Assembly (NCBI GenBank): GCA_021811105.1
Contig: JAJZPM010000003.1
Coordinates: 186,001-250,000, forward strand
Source: Nitrospirota bacterium
Lineage (GTDB): Bacteria; Nitrospirota; Thermodesulfovibrionia; Thermodesulfovibrionales; UBA6898
Direction: 5' to 3'
DNA: 64,000 nt
A model generated the notes under the pieces. That model was not told the DNA's origin and did not search any database. It saw only the letters and a list, made by a program, of their open reading frames with translations. Positions 53,822 through 62,199 of the stretch are shown in pieces. Each line of letters opens with the position of its first letter. Position 1 is the first letter of the stretch. The position numbers and the translations under genes were made by a program.

Positions 53822-54202
53822 GGACCGGTGATCTTCAGGGACGTGGACCCCTCGGCCTCGATCGCGCAGGAAGAGATATTCGGCCCGGTGCTCTCGGTCA
53901 TCAGGGCGAAAAACATCGATGAGGCCATCGCCATCGCAAACGGGACGCCTTACGCCCTGACGGGCGGGTTCTTTTCGAGAAGCCCGAAGAATATTCGGAA
54001 GGTCCGGGAGGAGTTCAGGGTCGGCAACCTCTATATCAACAGGAAGATCACGGGCGCCTTGGCGGGAAGACAGCCATTCGGCGGCTTCGGCATGTCGGGC
54101 ATTGGTTCAAAGGCCGGCGGCCCCGATTATCTCCTTCAGTTCATGAACCCCAGGAGCATCAGCGAAAATACGATGCGCAGGGGCTTCGCGCCGCTCCGGT
54201 AA
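53822..54202 (+). pseudogene. putA: PutA, 3' part (end of P5C dehydrogenase)
   Basis: The frame resumes with GPVIFRDVDPSASIAQEEIF, FGPVLSVIRA, GNLYINRKITGA and PFGGFGMSGIGSKAGG, the last 126 residues of the aldehyde dehydrogenase domain. It is exactly in phase with the 5' part. Both parts together give about 982 residues, matching short bifunctional PutA proteins. Confidence 0.92.
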
Positions 54203-54244
54203 GAAAGGAGTGTCCGCGGTATCCAAAAGCATCTAGAACTTATC

Positions 54245-55021
54245 TCAAAGTGCATTTTCTTCAAAAGTGCTCCTCTCGCCGTCATTCCCGTGAAGACGGG
54301 AATTCAGTGTATTCGAGGAGTTCTGGATACCCGCCTCCGCACACATAATAACCGTCGCCCGTTTCTCCGCAGTCTTCACAAGTCTTTCGAGGTCCTCTTC
54401 GAATTCCGCCGTCTGCATATAATCCGCGAAGCCTCTGAACGACGCATTCCTCCATGCCGTATTCGGCGAGTCTTTTCGTGCATGCCGAAGTCCCCCGAGC
54501 CCCTTCATGTGGAGGTAGCCGATTTTGACCGCCTTCAAACTTTCCCGCAAAGTGTCCTCGTTGAACTGAGGGTTGTGGCGCGACTTTGGTATAGTGCGGA
54601 CGTCCACTACCTTTTTTATTCCTTTGATCATCAGGGCCAATGTGATTGCAACGACAAGGATATGATATTCATAGCCCTCGCCCTTTTGTTTGCCGAACCA
54701 GTTCATGAAGAATCCGTTTTTCCAGTGGATCATCGCAACCGCCACGACCATATTGCAGGTGATGCCGAACGCTGCGATCCTTGTAAGGAAACCGGTAATC
54801 AGGCCGAGAGAACCGGCAGATTCGGCCAGGACCGCCAGAAAGGCAAAGAACGCCGGGATACCCATCTTGACCGTGAAGCTCTCCATAGCGCCGCCGAAAC
54901 CCGGCCCCCCGAACCAGCCAAAGGCCTTCTGCATCCCGTGGGGGAAGAAGACTATCCCGAGCAGGAGCCTCAGGATGAGAAGCGCTGTATCATCTTCTGT
55001 CTGAAATATCTTTTTGATCAT
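54245..55021 (-). CDS. DoxX-DUF488 in-frame chimera with REP-derived tail
   Basis: 258 residues. Residues 1-135 are a DoxX-family membrane protein with four segments (LLLGIVFFPHGMQKAFGWFG). At ALMIKGIKKVVDVRTIPKSR it passes without a break into a DUF488 domain that lacks its first 30-40 residues. DUF488 runs to TVIMCAEA and then, where the family continues with a Cys-His-Arg core, the sequence becomes GIQNSSNTLNSRLHGNDGER, encoded by the REP hairpin at 54280. Both junctions look like deletions or insertions. The DoxX part may still function; DUF488 probably not. Confidence 0.8.
   Translation of the reverse strand: MIKKIFQTEDDTALLILRLLLGIVFFPHGMQKAFGWFGGPGFGGAMESFTVKMGIPAFFAFLAVLAESAGSLGLITGFLTRIAAFGITCNMVVAVAMIHWKNGFFMNWFGKQKGEGYEYHILVVAITLALMIKGIKKVVDVRTIPKSRHNPQFNEDTLRESLKAVKIGYLHMKGLGGLRHARKDSPNTAWRNASFRGFADYMQTAEFEEDLERLVKTAEKRATVIMCAEAGIQNSSNTLNSRLHGNDGERSTFEENAL
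54280..54304. repeat. REP-family hairpin at the broken end of the DUF488 part
   Basis: CGTCATTCCCGT-gaag-ACGGGAAT matches hairpin one of the composite REP, and TTCTGGATACCCGCC (54320s) begins hairpin two. It encodes the abnormal C-terminus of the DoxX-DUF488 chimera. Confidence 0.7.
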
Positions 55022-55190
55022 GCATGCCTCCCGTACCTCATCTTTGATTCCAGTATATCAGGTATTTTTCGCCGCCCCATCGAAAAAAAAGAATTTGCAT
55101 ATGCAAAGACAATGTGATAGGTTGATTACAACGTCAGCCGCCGCCGAATCGGAATTTGAACGCGACACCAAACAAAAGAAAGGAACGAAG

Positions 55191-55545
55191 ATGAGTTATT
55201 CCAGAATAAAGTCCTTGCCGTTATGGACAAGTTGTCTTGTCCATTATTTTTTCATCCTCTGCGGCTTCCGGACAAGATTTGGGAGAATCTCTTTTTAAGA
55301 AAAATTGCTCCCCCTGCCATCCGGATGGAGGCAATATCCTCAACCCGAAGAAGACCCTCCATAAAAAGGACCGCGAGGCAAACGGCATCAAAACAGCGGC
55401 TGACATAGTGAACAAGATGAGGAATCCCGGGCCGGTCCCGACCCATCCCCAGGAATGGGCCGGCATGAAGATGTTCGATAAGGACAAGATTTCCGATGAG
55501 GACGCCCTCGAGATTGCCGGCTACATCTTGAAGACTTTCAAGTGA
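55191..55545 (+). CDS. Small monoheme cytochrome c, signal peptide apparently frameshifted
   Basis: The mature part (from about 55270) is a normal class-I cytochrome: LFKKNCSPCHPDGGN, KTLHKKDREANGIKTAADIV, with a Met in the AGMKMFDKD region and GYILKTFK at the end. The only good start, ATG 55191 with AAGGAACG, opens in another frame (MSYSRIKSLPLW). Removing one base near 55226 would join it to VVLSIIFSSSAASGQ, a perfect signal peptide. Otherwise translation must begin at TTG 55237 with a very short leader. The sequence may hold a real mutation or a base-call error. Confidence 0.65.
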
Positions 55546-55672
55546 CCGCCCAGACGCACGGGACTGCTGCGACAAAGACCTCCTTAGCGGCTTTGCCGCA
55601 ACGTCCCCCCTTCCGGCTGTTTGCGATCCGCAGCCGGTACATCCAGTGGATTAAATTATTACACTTCCCATG

Positions 55673-57010
55673 CTATTTTGACAACAGGGCTTTCAGGCCC
55701 CTCACCGCCCTTTCGGGCGAAGGGTAAACAGGGACCCCGGCCCTTTCGAGCAGTAAGGTGATCCTGTTTGTAATACCGCTTTCGGCGATATGGGCGACCA
55801 TCGGTTTGCCCAGTCCGGATTTCGCCGTGGCGAGGAGCGTGCCGAGTTTTTCGGTAATGCCGAAGACATTCGGCAGGGCAATGATCAAAAACCCGTCATA
55901 CTCGTCCCTGAGTTCGCCGAGCGTGGCCACATAATCCTCGTCCTTCACCTGGGCGGTAAGGTCTACGGGGTTGTTGACCACGAAGAAGTCCGGGAACAGG
56001 TGTCCCAGCCGTTCTTTTTTTTCTCCGGATATCGCGGGCACCTCAAGCACTTGTCGCATGCATTCGTCCGCCGCGAGCACTCCGGACCCTCCGCCGTTCG
56101 TAATGATGCAGATCCGGTCGCCCCGCGAACGTCTCTGATAGGAAAGGGCCTTGGTGGCGTCCAGGAGTTCGTCGAAGTCTGCGACCTCGCGTATGCCCCA
56201 CTGTTTTACTATAGAATGAAATACCTCGTACCTTCCGGCGAGCCTCCCGGTGTGGGAAAAGGCGGCCGCCTGCCCGCTCGTTCCCTTGCCTGACTTGAGG
56301 ACAAGCAAAGGCTTCTTTTCAGAAAGCCCCTTCGCGCTCCGAATAAACCTTCTGCCGTCGATCACGGATTCGAGATAGGAGACCACCACGTCCGTACTGT
56401 CATCACCGGAGAAGTACTCATACAGGTCTGATTCCGTAACGTCTACGGCATTACCGTACCCTATCGCCTTCGACACGCCGGCCCGGGCATCTTTCACCGC
56501 CCCCAGCAGGCAGCTTAATATCGCGCCGCTCTGTGAGATAACGGCGACATTTCCCTTCTTAGGCCTGTGAAGCCTCTCGGGAGGGAGGAAAAAAGTGTCC
56601 AGTTTCCGGTAAGGGTTGTAGAGCCCCATGCAGTTAGGTCCTACTATTCTGAACCCGAACTCCTTCCCGATGCGCTTCACCTCCTCCTGGAGCCCCGTCT
56701 CCCCGACCTCGGCAAAGCCGGAACTCATCACGATTACGCACTTCGCCCTGCCCCCGAAATCTCTCAGTATGTCCGGCACTTCATGGGCCGGTCTGAGTAT
56801 CAGAGCAAGATCGACAGGCTCCGGGATGTCCCGGACCGTCCGGTACGCCCTGAGGCCCATCAGCTCGTCATACTTAGGATTTACAGGATACACCTCCCCC
56901 CCGAAACTGAGGAGATTTTCCAGCACCACCCCTCCGAGCTTTTCCTCGGTATGGGCGGCGCCGACCAGGGCTATGGAGCGGGGTTCGAAAAGAGGGTCAA
57001 GCGGGTTCAT
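55673..57010 (-). CDS. acdA: ADP-forming acyl-CoA synthetase, alpha-type subunit
   Basis: 445 residues. An N-terminal CoA-binding Rossmann domain (EPRSIALVGA, GPNCMGLYNPYRK) and two succinyl-CoA-ligase-like domains (VISQSGAILS, FSHTGRLAG with the phospho-acceptor His, NNPVDLTAQ) are present; the ATP-grasp beta domain is not. It would need a separate beta subunit to make ATP from an acyl-CoA. Its start overlaps the stop of the upstream acyltransferase gene (ATGA), so the two are coupled: the acyl-CoA made by the dehydrogenase complex could be converted to acid plus ATP. Confidence 0.88.
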   Translation of the reverse strand: MNPLDPLFEPRSIALVGAAHTEEKLGGVVLENLLSFGGEVYPVNPKYDELMGLRAYRTVRDIPEPVDLALILRPAHEVPDILRDFGGRAKCVIVMSSGFAEVGETGLQEEVKRIGKEFGFRIVGPNCMGLYNPYRKLDTFFLPPERLHRPKKGNVAVISQSGAILSCLLGAVKDARAGVSKAIGYGNAVDVTESDLYEYFSGDDSTDVVVSYLESVIDGRRFIRSAKGLSEKKPLLVLKSGKGTSGQAAAFSHTGRLAGRYEVFHSIVKQWGIREVADFDELLDATKALSYQRRSRGDRICIITNGGGSGVLAADECMRQVLEVPAISGEKKERLGHLFPDFFVVNNPVDLTAQVKDEDYVATLGELRDEYDGFLIIALPNVFGITEKLGTLLATAKSGLGKPMVAHIAESGITNRITLLLERAGVPVYPSPERAVRGLKALLSK

Positions 57011-58245
57011 GCGCTCTCGATGAAAATCAAAGCCGGATCTTCGAGATAGCTCGTCACCTTCGCAAGAAACCGCGAGGCATCGACCCCGTCGGTCAGCCTG
57101 TGGTCGAACGTAAGAGATATCGGAAGGATCTTCCTTATCACGATCCGGCCGTTCTTTACCCAGGGCCTTTCGGATATCATTCCGGTCCCCAGTATGGCGG
57201 ACTCGGGATAATTGATGATCGGCGTCGCGAAATAACCGCCAAAGTGGCCGTAGTTTGTGATCGTGAAGGTGCCGCCCTTCATCTCCTCTAATTTTATCTT
57301 CCTGTCCCTCGCCTTGATGCTCAGGTCCTGTATCTCCAGGGCAAGCTCGAGGATCGTCTTCTTCGCCGGATCCTTGACGACCGGCACCATGAGGCCGTCC
57401 GGGGTGTCGACCGCAACCCCGATGTTATAATATTTCTTGACGATTATCTCCTCCCGCTCGTCGTCGATCGAGGCATTCAGCATCGGGTGCTCGGCAAGGG
57501 CGTGGATCACCGCCTTGATGAAAAAAGGAAAAAAGGTAAGATGCAAGCCCTTTTCGAGAAGCGGCCGCTTTTCCTTTTCCCTGAGGTCCCAGAGGTCCGT
57601 AATGTCGACTTCGTTCATTCCCGTTACAAAAGCAGTCGTCTTTTGCGACATGATAAGGTTCTTTGCGATCGTCCTGCGGATGCCCCTGAGCGGTATCCTC
57701 TCGACAGGCCCGTACAAGGCCTCGGCCTTTTTTTCCTTCGGGCCGGCCGCGGCGGTCACGTTGTCCTTCGTGATACTGCCACCCGGCCCCGTGCCCTTCA
57801 CCTTCGCAAGGTCGACGCCGAGTTCTTTGGCCAATGCCCTGACCGCGGGTGCGGCAAGGACCACTTCCTCCTCTTCCTCTTCCTCAGGGAGGACACCGAC
57901 GACCGATACCGACTTTTCCCGCTCCTCAGGCTTCTCCTTTTCGACCGGTTTTCTCTCTTCTGCGGGCTTTTCCTCCGGGACCGGCTTCTTCTTTTCGACC
58001 GCCTCGCCTTCTTCCGCGATCGTCATCAGCACCTCGCCGACTTTCACGATCTCCCCTTCTTCCTTGTTTATCTTGAGCACCCTGCCCTTCCGGGGAGACG
58101 GCACTTCGACCACCGCCTTATCAGTCTCCAGTTCAACTATGGTCTGATGCTCCTGGACCATATCGCCCTCTTTCACCACCCACTTTCTTATCTCTCCTTC
58201 GGTAATTCCTTCACCCAGGTCAGGCAATACGAAATTAAAAGGCAT
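57007..58245 (-). CDS. Dihydrolipoamide acyltransferase (E2) of a 2-oxoacid dehydrogenase
   Basis: About 412 residues. One lipoyl domain at the start (FVLPDLGEGITEGEIRKW; lipoyl Lys in ETDKAVVEV), then a charged Glu/Lys/Pro linker instead of the usual Ala/Pro one, a peripheral-subunit binding domain (PAVRALAKELGVDLAKVKGT) and a C-terminal catalytic domain with FDHRLTDGVDASRFL (His and Asp). Pyruvate or branched-chain type cannot be fixed. AGGAGGG precedes ATG 58245. The E1 beta gene is 5 kb away on the same strand, beyond the mla cluster. Confidence 0.9.
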   Translation of the reverse strand: MPFNFVLPDLGEGITEGEIRKWVVKEGDMVQEHQTIVELETDKAVVEVPSPRKGRVLKINKEEGEIVKVGEVLMTIAEEGEAVEKKKPVPEEKPAEERKPVEKEKPEEREKSVSVVGVLPEEEEEEEVVLAAPAVRALAKELGVDLAKVKGTGPGGSITKDNVTAAAGPKEKKAEALYGPVERIPLRGIRRTIAKNLIMSQKTTAFVTGMNEVDITDLWDLREKEKRPLLEKGLHLTFFPFFIKAVIHALAEHPMLNASIDDEREEIIVKKYYNIGVAVDTPDGLMVPVVKDPAKKTILELALEIQDLSIKARDRKIKLEEMKGGTFTITNYGHFGGYFATPIINYPESAILGTGMISERPWVKNGRIVIRKILPISLTFDHRLTDGVDASRFLAKVTSYLEDPALIFIESA

Positions 58246-58324
58246 AGGCCCTCCTCTTATCACAGAGTCATTTGCACGCAAATTTAATCTAAAATCCCCC
58301 TCTGCGAGTCGTAGACCTCGCCCC

Positions 58325-58386
58325 TCTTTGCTAAAGAGTCCCGAAAGCCTTCGGGATTTGGCAAAGGGAGGTCAGGAGGGATTTTA
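58325..58386. repeat. Palindromic dispersed repeat, CCCGAAAGCCTTCGGG type
   Basis: This is an inverted near-identical copy of the element at 31167-31218 (CAAAGGGAGGTCAGGAGGG and CCCGAAAG-CCTTCGGG). It lies between the E2 and GumN genes, where divergent promoters are expected. Confidence 0.75.
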
Positions 58387-58456
58387 CTTAATAATATACA
58401 TATTCTTTCCAGTAAAGAATATCACGCGCCATCCGGACAGTCAATTTCCGGCGTGG

Positions 58457-58462
58457 TATAAT
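58457..58462 (+). promoter_or_regulatory. -10 element 7 bases before the GumN-family ATG
   Basis: TATAAT is followed by GCTATTG and ATG 58470, giving a leaderless layout. It makes the ATG at 58461 unlikely as a start. Confidence 0.5.
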
Positions 58463-58469
58463 GCTATTG

Positions 58470-59381
58470 ATGCGTCAGGAAAAGAGAATCAACAGAAACG
58501 TATGGCCGGTTGCACTCATTGTCGTCGTCGTTTTTCTTGTTTCATTCTCTCCGGCCGAACGGTCTTATGCGGCCGGTCGGAAGGTCTTTATGTGGCAGGT
58601 CAGGTCAAAGACCGCCACCGTCTTTCTCCTCGGCTCGATCCATTACCTGACGAAGGACGCCTATCCCCTCAGTAAAACGATAGAAGACGCCTTCGCGAAA
58701 TCGAATGTCCTGGCGGTGGAGGCGAACATAAACAACCCTGATCAGCTTTTTTTTACTAAATTTCTCGAAAGCGCTTTTTATCCCGAGGGGGATTCGCTGG
58801 AGAAGCATCTCTCGGAGAATGCGTACCGTCTTGTACGGAAAGAGTTCGATGAATTCGGGCTGCCTGCCCTGCTCATAGAACGGGAGAAACCCTGGTTCCT
58901 GGCGCTGACGCTGACCTCTCTGGAGCTTCTGAAGACAGGGTTCGACCCGAACCTCGGCATCGACATGCATTTTCTTTCGAATGCAGGGAAAAGGAGGATC
59001 GTGGAACTCGAAAGTCTCGACTATCAGATAAAGCTCCTGGCCGGATTTACCGATATCGAGCAGGAATCTTTTTTAGTCTACACCATAGAAGATCTGAAAA
59101 CGATGGGTGAGGAATCGGGGGTTCTGGTGAAGGCCTGGAAATCCGGGAACTCGAAAGGACTCGAGTCGATACTCTCGAAAGGGATGGCGAAAGGACCGGA
59201 GATGTCTTCCGTATGGGACAAACTCCTCTACGAGAGGAACAAAAACATGGTAACGAAGATAGAGAATTTTCTCACCACAGCCGACACCTGCTTCGTGGTT
59301 GTGGGCGCCGGTCACCTCGTGGGTGACCGGGGGATCGTCGAAATGCTGAGGGCCAGGGGATACGCCGTCAATCAACAGTGA
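58470..59381 (+). CDS. TraB/GumN family protein
   Basis: About 303 residues with a signal anchor (VALIVVVVFLVSFSPAERSY). The two conserved motifs of the family are present: FLLGSIHYL near the start of the mature part and FVVVGAGHLVGDRG near the end, whose His/Glu residues suggest a metal-dependent peptidase fold. Members are periplasmic or lipoprotein and poorly characterised. It is transcribed toward the mla genes, 130 bp upstream of mlaE. Confidence 0.85.
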   Translation: MRQEKRINRNVWPVALIVVVVFLVSFSPAERSYAAGRKVFMWQVRSKTATVFLLGSIHYLTKDAYPLSKTIEDAFAKSNVLAVEANINNPDQLFFTKFLESAFYPEGDSLEKHLSENAYRLVRKEFDEFGLPALLIEREKPWFLALTLTSLELLKTGFDPNLGIDMHFLSNAGKRRIVELESLDYQIKLLAGFTDIEQESFLVYTIEDLKTMGEESGVLVKAWKSGNSKGLESILSKGMAKGPEMSSVWDKLLYERNKNMVTKIENFLTTADTCFVVVGAGHLVGDRGIVEMLRARGYAVNQQ

Positions 59382-59510
59382 CCCCACGCTCGGCTGTCCA
59401 CTTTTTGTCCGCTGACGAGGCTTCCTCGTGTTGCATCCCACATGGGAATTGAATACACTATAGTACGAAATGCCTGGCATTGATAAGTCGACATGGAAAG
59501 TGAATAAGGC

Positions 59511-60299
59511 ATGACCATTTATGATATGACAGCGTGTGTACGCCTAATCGGCGCCTGGTTCCTCGGCCTTCTTAGGGAACTGGGTCGTATGTTCCTTTTC
59601 CTGCTGGACGCACTTGTTACGATCTTCAGGCCGCCCTTTAAGTTCAAAATGTTGATGAGACAGATCCGGTTCCTCGGCAGCAAATCCATGGTGGTCATCC
59701 TCCTCACCGGCTCTTTCACCGGCATGGTCCTGGCGTTACAGATCTATTACACACTCAGAAAATTCGGCTCAGAGGCCCTGCTCGGACCGGCGGTCGCCCT
59801 TTCTATCATCAGGGAATTGGGGCCGGTGCTCTCGGCGCTCATGGTCACCGGAAGGGCGGGCTCGGCGCTGACCGCCGAGATCGGCATCATGAAGATCACC
59901 GAGCAGATCGACGCCCTCACCTCGATGGCGCTGAACCCCATCAGATACCTGATAGTGCCGAATATCGTGGCCGCGCTCATCGCCTTCCCGTTGCTGACCG
60001 CCATCTTCGACCTTATCGGTATCTACGGAGGTTATTTTGTCGGCGTAAAACTTCTCGGGATGAGTTCGGGCACCTATTTTTCGCAGATGGAGACGTTTCT
60101 GAAGATGGAGGACATCAGGGTCGGCCTGTACAAGTCCCTGAGCTTCGGCGTCATCGTCTCGTGGGTCTGCTGCTACAAGGGCTACTTCACCGGCTATGGG
60201 GCCGAGGGGGTCAGCAAGGCAACGACGTCGGCAGTGGTGCTTTCCTCGGTACTCATCCTGATCTGGGACTATTTCCTGGGGTCGGTGCTCCTGAGGTAG
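59511..60299 (+). CDS. mlaE: Phospholipid ABC transporter permease MlaE
   Basis: This inner-membrane permease of the lipid-asymmetry transport system has 262 residues and five to six membrane segments. Family motifs: GSFTGMVLALQIYYTLRKFG, VTGRAGSALTAEIGIMKITE and EQIDALTSMALNPIRYL. It is the first gene of a four-gene run mlaE-mlaF-mlaD-mlaC; the small STAS subunit MlaB is absent. Confidence 0.93.
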   Translation: MTIYDMTACVRLIGAWFLGLLRELGRMFLFLLDALVTIFRPPFKFKMLMRQIRFLGSKSMVVILLTGSFTGMVLALQIYYTLRKFGSEALLGPAVALSIIRELGPVLSALMVTGRAGSALTAEIGIMKITEQIDALTSMALNPIRYLIVPNIVAALIAFPLLTAIFDLIGIYGGYFVGVKLLGMSSGTYFSQMETFLKMEDIRVGLYKSLSFGVIVSWVCCYKGYFTGYGAEGVSKATTSAVVLSSVLILIWDYFLGSVLLR

Positions 60300-60301
60300 T
60301 C

Positions 60302-61048
60302 ATGATAGAGATCGTCAACCTCAAAAAGGGCTTCGGCAAGCAGCGAGTACTGAACGGCCTGAACCTGAAGGTCCTCAATAAGGAACTTGTCGCCGTGATA
60401 GGCCAAAGCGGCGGGGGCAAGAGCGTGCTTCTGAAACACCTGATCGGCATCATCAGGCCAGACGAGGGGAAGATCCTGATCGAAGGCGTCGATATCACCG
60501 GCGTCGGAGGGAAGGAACTCGACAGGGTGCGCGAGCGGTTCGGCGTCGTCTTTCAGGAAGGGGCGCTCTTTGACTCCCTCACTGTTTATGAGAATATCGC
60601 GTTTCCCCTGAGGGAAAAAACCCGCATGGAAAAGTATGAAATCGAGGCGCGGGTCATCCAGGGGCTGGAAGACGTGGGACTAAGGGAGATGGGAGACAAA
60701 TATCCGGCCGAGATCAGCGGGGGAATGAAGAGGAGGGTCGCCCTGGCGCGCGCTCTGATCACGGAGCCGGCCATCGTGCTGTTCGACGAGCCGACCACCG
60801 GGCTCGATCCTATCATCTCGAGCTCGATCCACAAACTGATCACGAAGACCCATAAGAAGTACGGGTTTACCGGTCTCATCATCAGCCACGAGATCCCCGA
60901 GATCTTCGAAGTTGCAGACAAAATAGCCATGTTATACAATGGTACTATCATCGAGACCGGGCACCCGGAAGAGTTCAGACATTCCGACAACCCATACGTG
61001 CGGCAGTTCATCTCCGGGTCGCTCGAAGGGCCGATAGAATTATTATAG
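60302..61048 (+). CDS. mlaF: Phospholipid ABC transporter ATP-binding protein MlaF
   Basis: 248 residues from ATG 60302 (2 bp after mlaE). Walker A is GQSGGGKSVLLKHL, the signature ISGGMKRRVALARAL, Walker B IVLFDEPTTGLDP and the switch His is in LIISHEI. This matches MlaF/MkL proteins. A longer upstream-extended frame overlaps mlaE and is not supported. Confidence 0.93.
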   Translation: MIEIVNLKKGFGKQRVLNGLNLKVLNKELVAVIGQSGGGKSVLLKHLIGIIRPDEGKILIEGVDITGVGGKELDRVRERFGVVFQEGALFDSLTVYENIAFPLREKTRMEKYEIEARVIQGLEDVGLREMGDKYPAEISGGMKRRVALARALITEPAIVLFDEPTTGLDPIISSSIHKLITKTHKKYGFTGLIISHEIPEIFEVADKIAMLYNGTIIETGHPEEFRHSDNPYVRQFISGSLEGPIELL

Positions 61049-61067
61049 AGATGAGGAAGAGCAACCG

Positions 61068-61511
61068 ATGAAGAAGATCGACCTGGAAGCAGCGGTGGGA
61101 TTTTTTTTATTAATAGGCATTTTTTCCCTCGGGTATATTTCGGTAAAGATGGGGAAACTCGAAGTCATCGGCAGCAAGGGGTACACCGTTTACGCCGAAT
61201 TCGAGCAGGCGGGGGGGATCAAACCGGGGGCCGATGTCCAGATAGCAGGGGTGACGGTCGGCATGGTATCGGGCATCAGGCTCGACAAGAATTATGAGGC
61301 GCTTGTCAGTATCCAGATCGACGACGGCGTCAGGCTGCAGGAGGATGCCATCGCGTCGATAAAGACCTCCGGCCTGATCGGAGAAAAATTCGTGCAGATC
61401 TCGCCCGGGGCCTCCGAAAAATACATTCCCGCCGGCGGCAGGATACGCGACACCGAATCCGCGATCGACATAGAGTCCGTGATCTCCAAGTACATCTTCG
61501 GAAAGATTTAG
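61068..61511 (+). CDS. mlaD: MCE-domain lipid-binding protein MlaD
   Basis: 147 residues: one N-terminal membrane anchor (AAVGFFLLIGIFSLGYISVK) and one MCE domain (FEQAGGIKPGADVQIAGVTV, IKTSGLIGEKFVQISPG). It forms the periplasmic hexameric ring on MlaFE that hands lipids to MlaC. Slightly shorter than E. coli MlaD (183), lacking part of the C-terminus. Confidence 0.92.
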   Translation: MKKIDLEAAVGFFLLIGIFSLGYISVKMGKLEVIGSKGYTVYAEFEQAGGIKPGADVQIAGVTVGMVSGIRLDKNYEALVSIQIDDGVRLQEDAIASIKTSGLIGEKFVQISPGASEKYIPAGGRIRDTESAIDIESVISKYIFGKI

Positions 61512-61517
61512 GAGGAC

Positions 61518-62141
61518 ATGATGAAGAAGAGTCTTTACGGTGCGATATGCGTTGTTTTCATATTCTGTCTTTCCCTCGCTCCCGGCGCCGTCCCGACCGC
61601 CTGCGCCGGGGACGCAACGGACCAGATCAGGGAGACGGCCGATGCGGTTATCGCCGTCCTGAACAACAAGGAACTCAAGAAGCCGGAGAATAAACTTAAG
61701 AGAAGGAAGCAATTGCGGGAGATTGTCGATAAGCGATTCGACTTCGCGGAGATGGCGAAGCGTTCCCTCGGGCTCGCATGGAACAAGAGGACACCGGAAG
61801 AAAAGAAGGAGTTCGTCTCGCTCTTTTCGGACCTGCTCGAAGACACGTATATCAGGAAAATCGAGCGGTATGAACATGAAAAGGTGATCTACACCGGCGA
61901 ACGGGTCGAGGGGTCTTATGCCGCGGTCAGGACGAAAGTGGTCACCGACCAAGGGGTCGAGATTCCCGTAGAATACCGGATATTCAAAAAGGGCACTAAG
62001 TGGGAGGTCTACGACATAATCATCGAGGGCGTCAGTCTCGTCAACAATTACCGGAGCCAGTTCAGCTCAATCATCAATTCAGACACTTATGCAGGCCTCG
62101 TCAAGAAACTGAAGGAGAAAGTAAAAAAAGAGTCGGAGTAG
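61518..62141 (+). CDS. mlaC: Periplasmic phospholipid-carrier protein MlaC
   Basis: 207 residues with a signal peptide (CVVFIFCLSLAPGAVPTACA). The Ttg2D/MlaC fold is indicated by RKQLREIVDKRFDFAEMAKR, TPEEKKEFVSLFSDLLEDTY and YDIIIEGVSLVNNYRSQFSS. It shuttles phospholipid across the periplasm between MlaA and MlaFED. GGAGG lies before the ATG pair (61518/61521). Confidence 0.92.
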   Translation: MMKKSLYGAICVVFIFCLSLAPGAVPTACAGDATDQIRETADAVIAVLNNKELKKPENKLKRRKQLREIVDKRFDFAEMAKRSLGLAWNKRTPEEKKEFVSLFSDLLEDTYIRKIERYEHEKVIYTGERVEGSYAAVRTKVVTDQGVEIPVEYRIFKKGTKWEVYDIIIEGVSLVNNYRSQFSSIINSDTYAGLVKKLKEKVKKESE

Positions 62142-62199
62142 TTTTCTCCTTAAATCGCCATTAACCGGGGCTGCGACCGGGCGGTCAGCAGTCCCCTGA

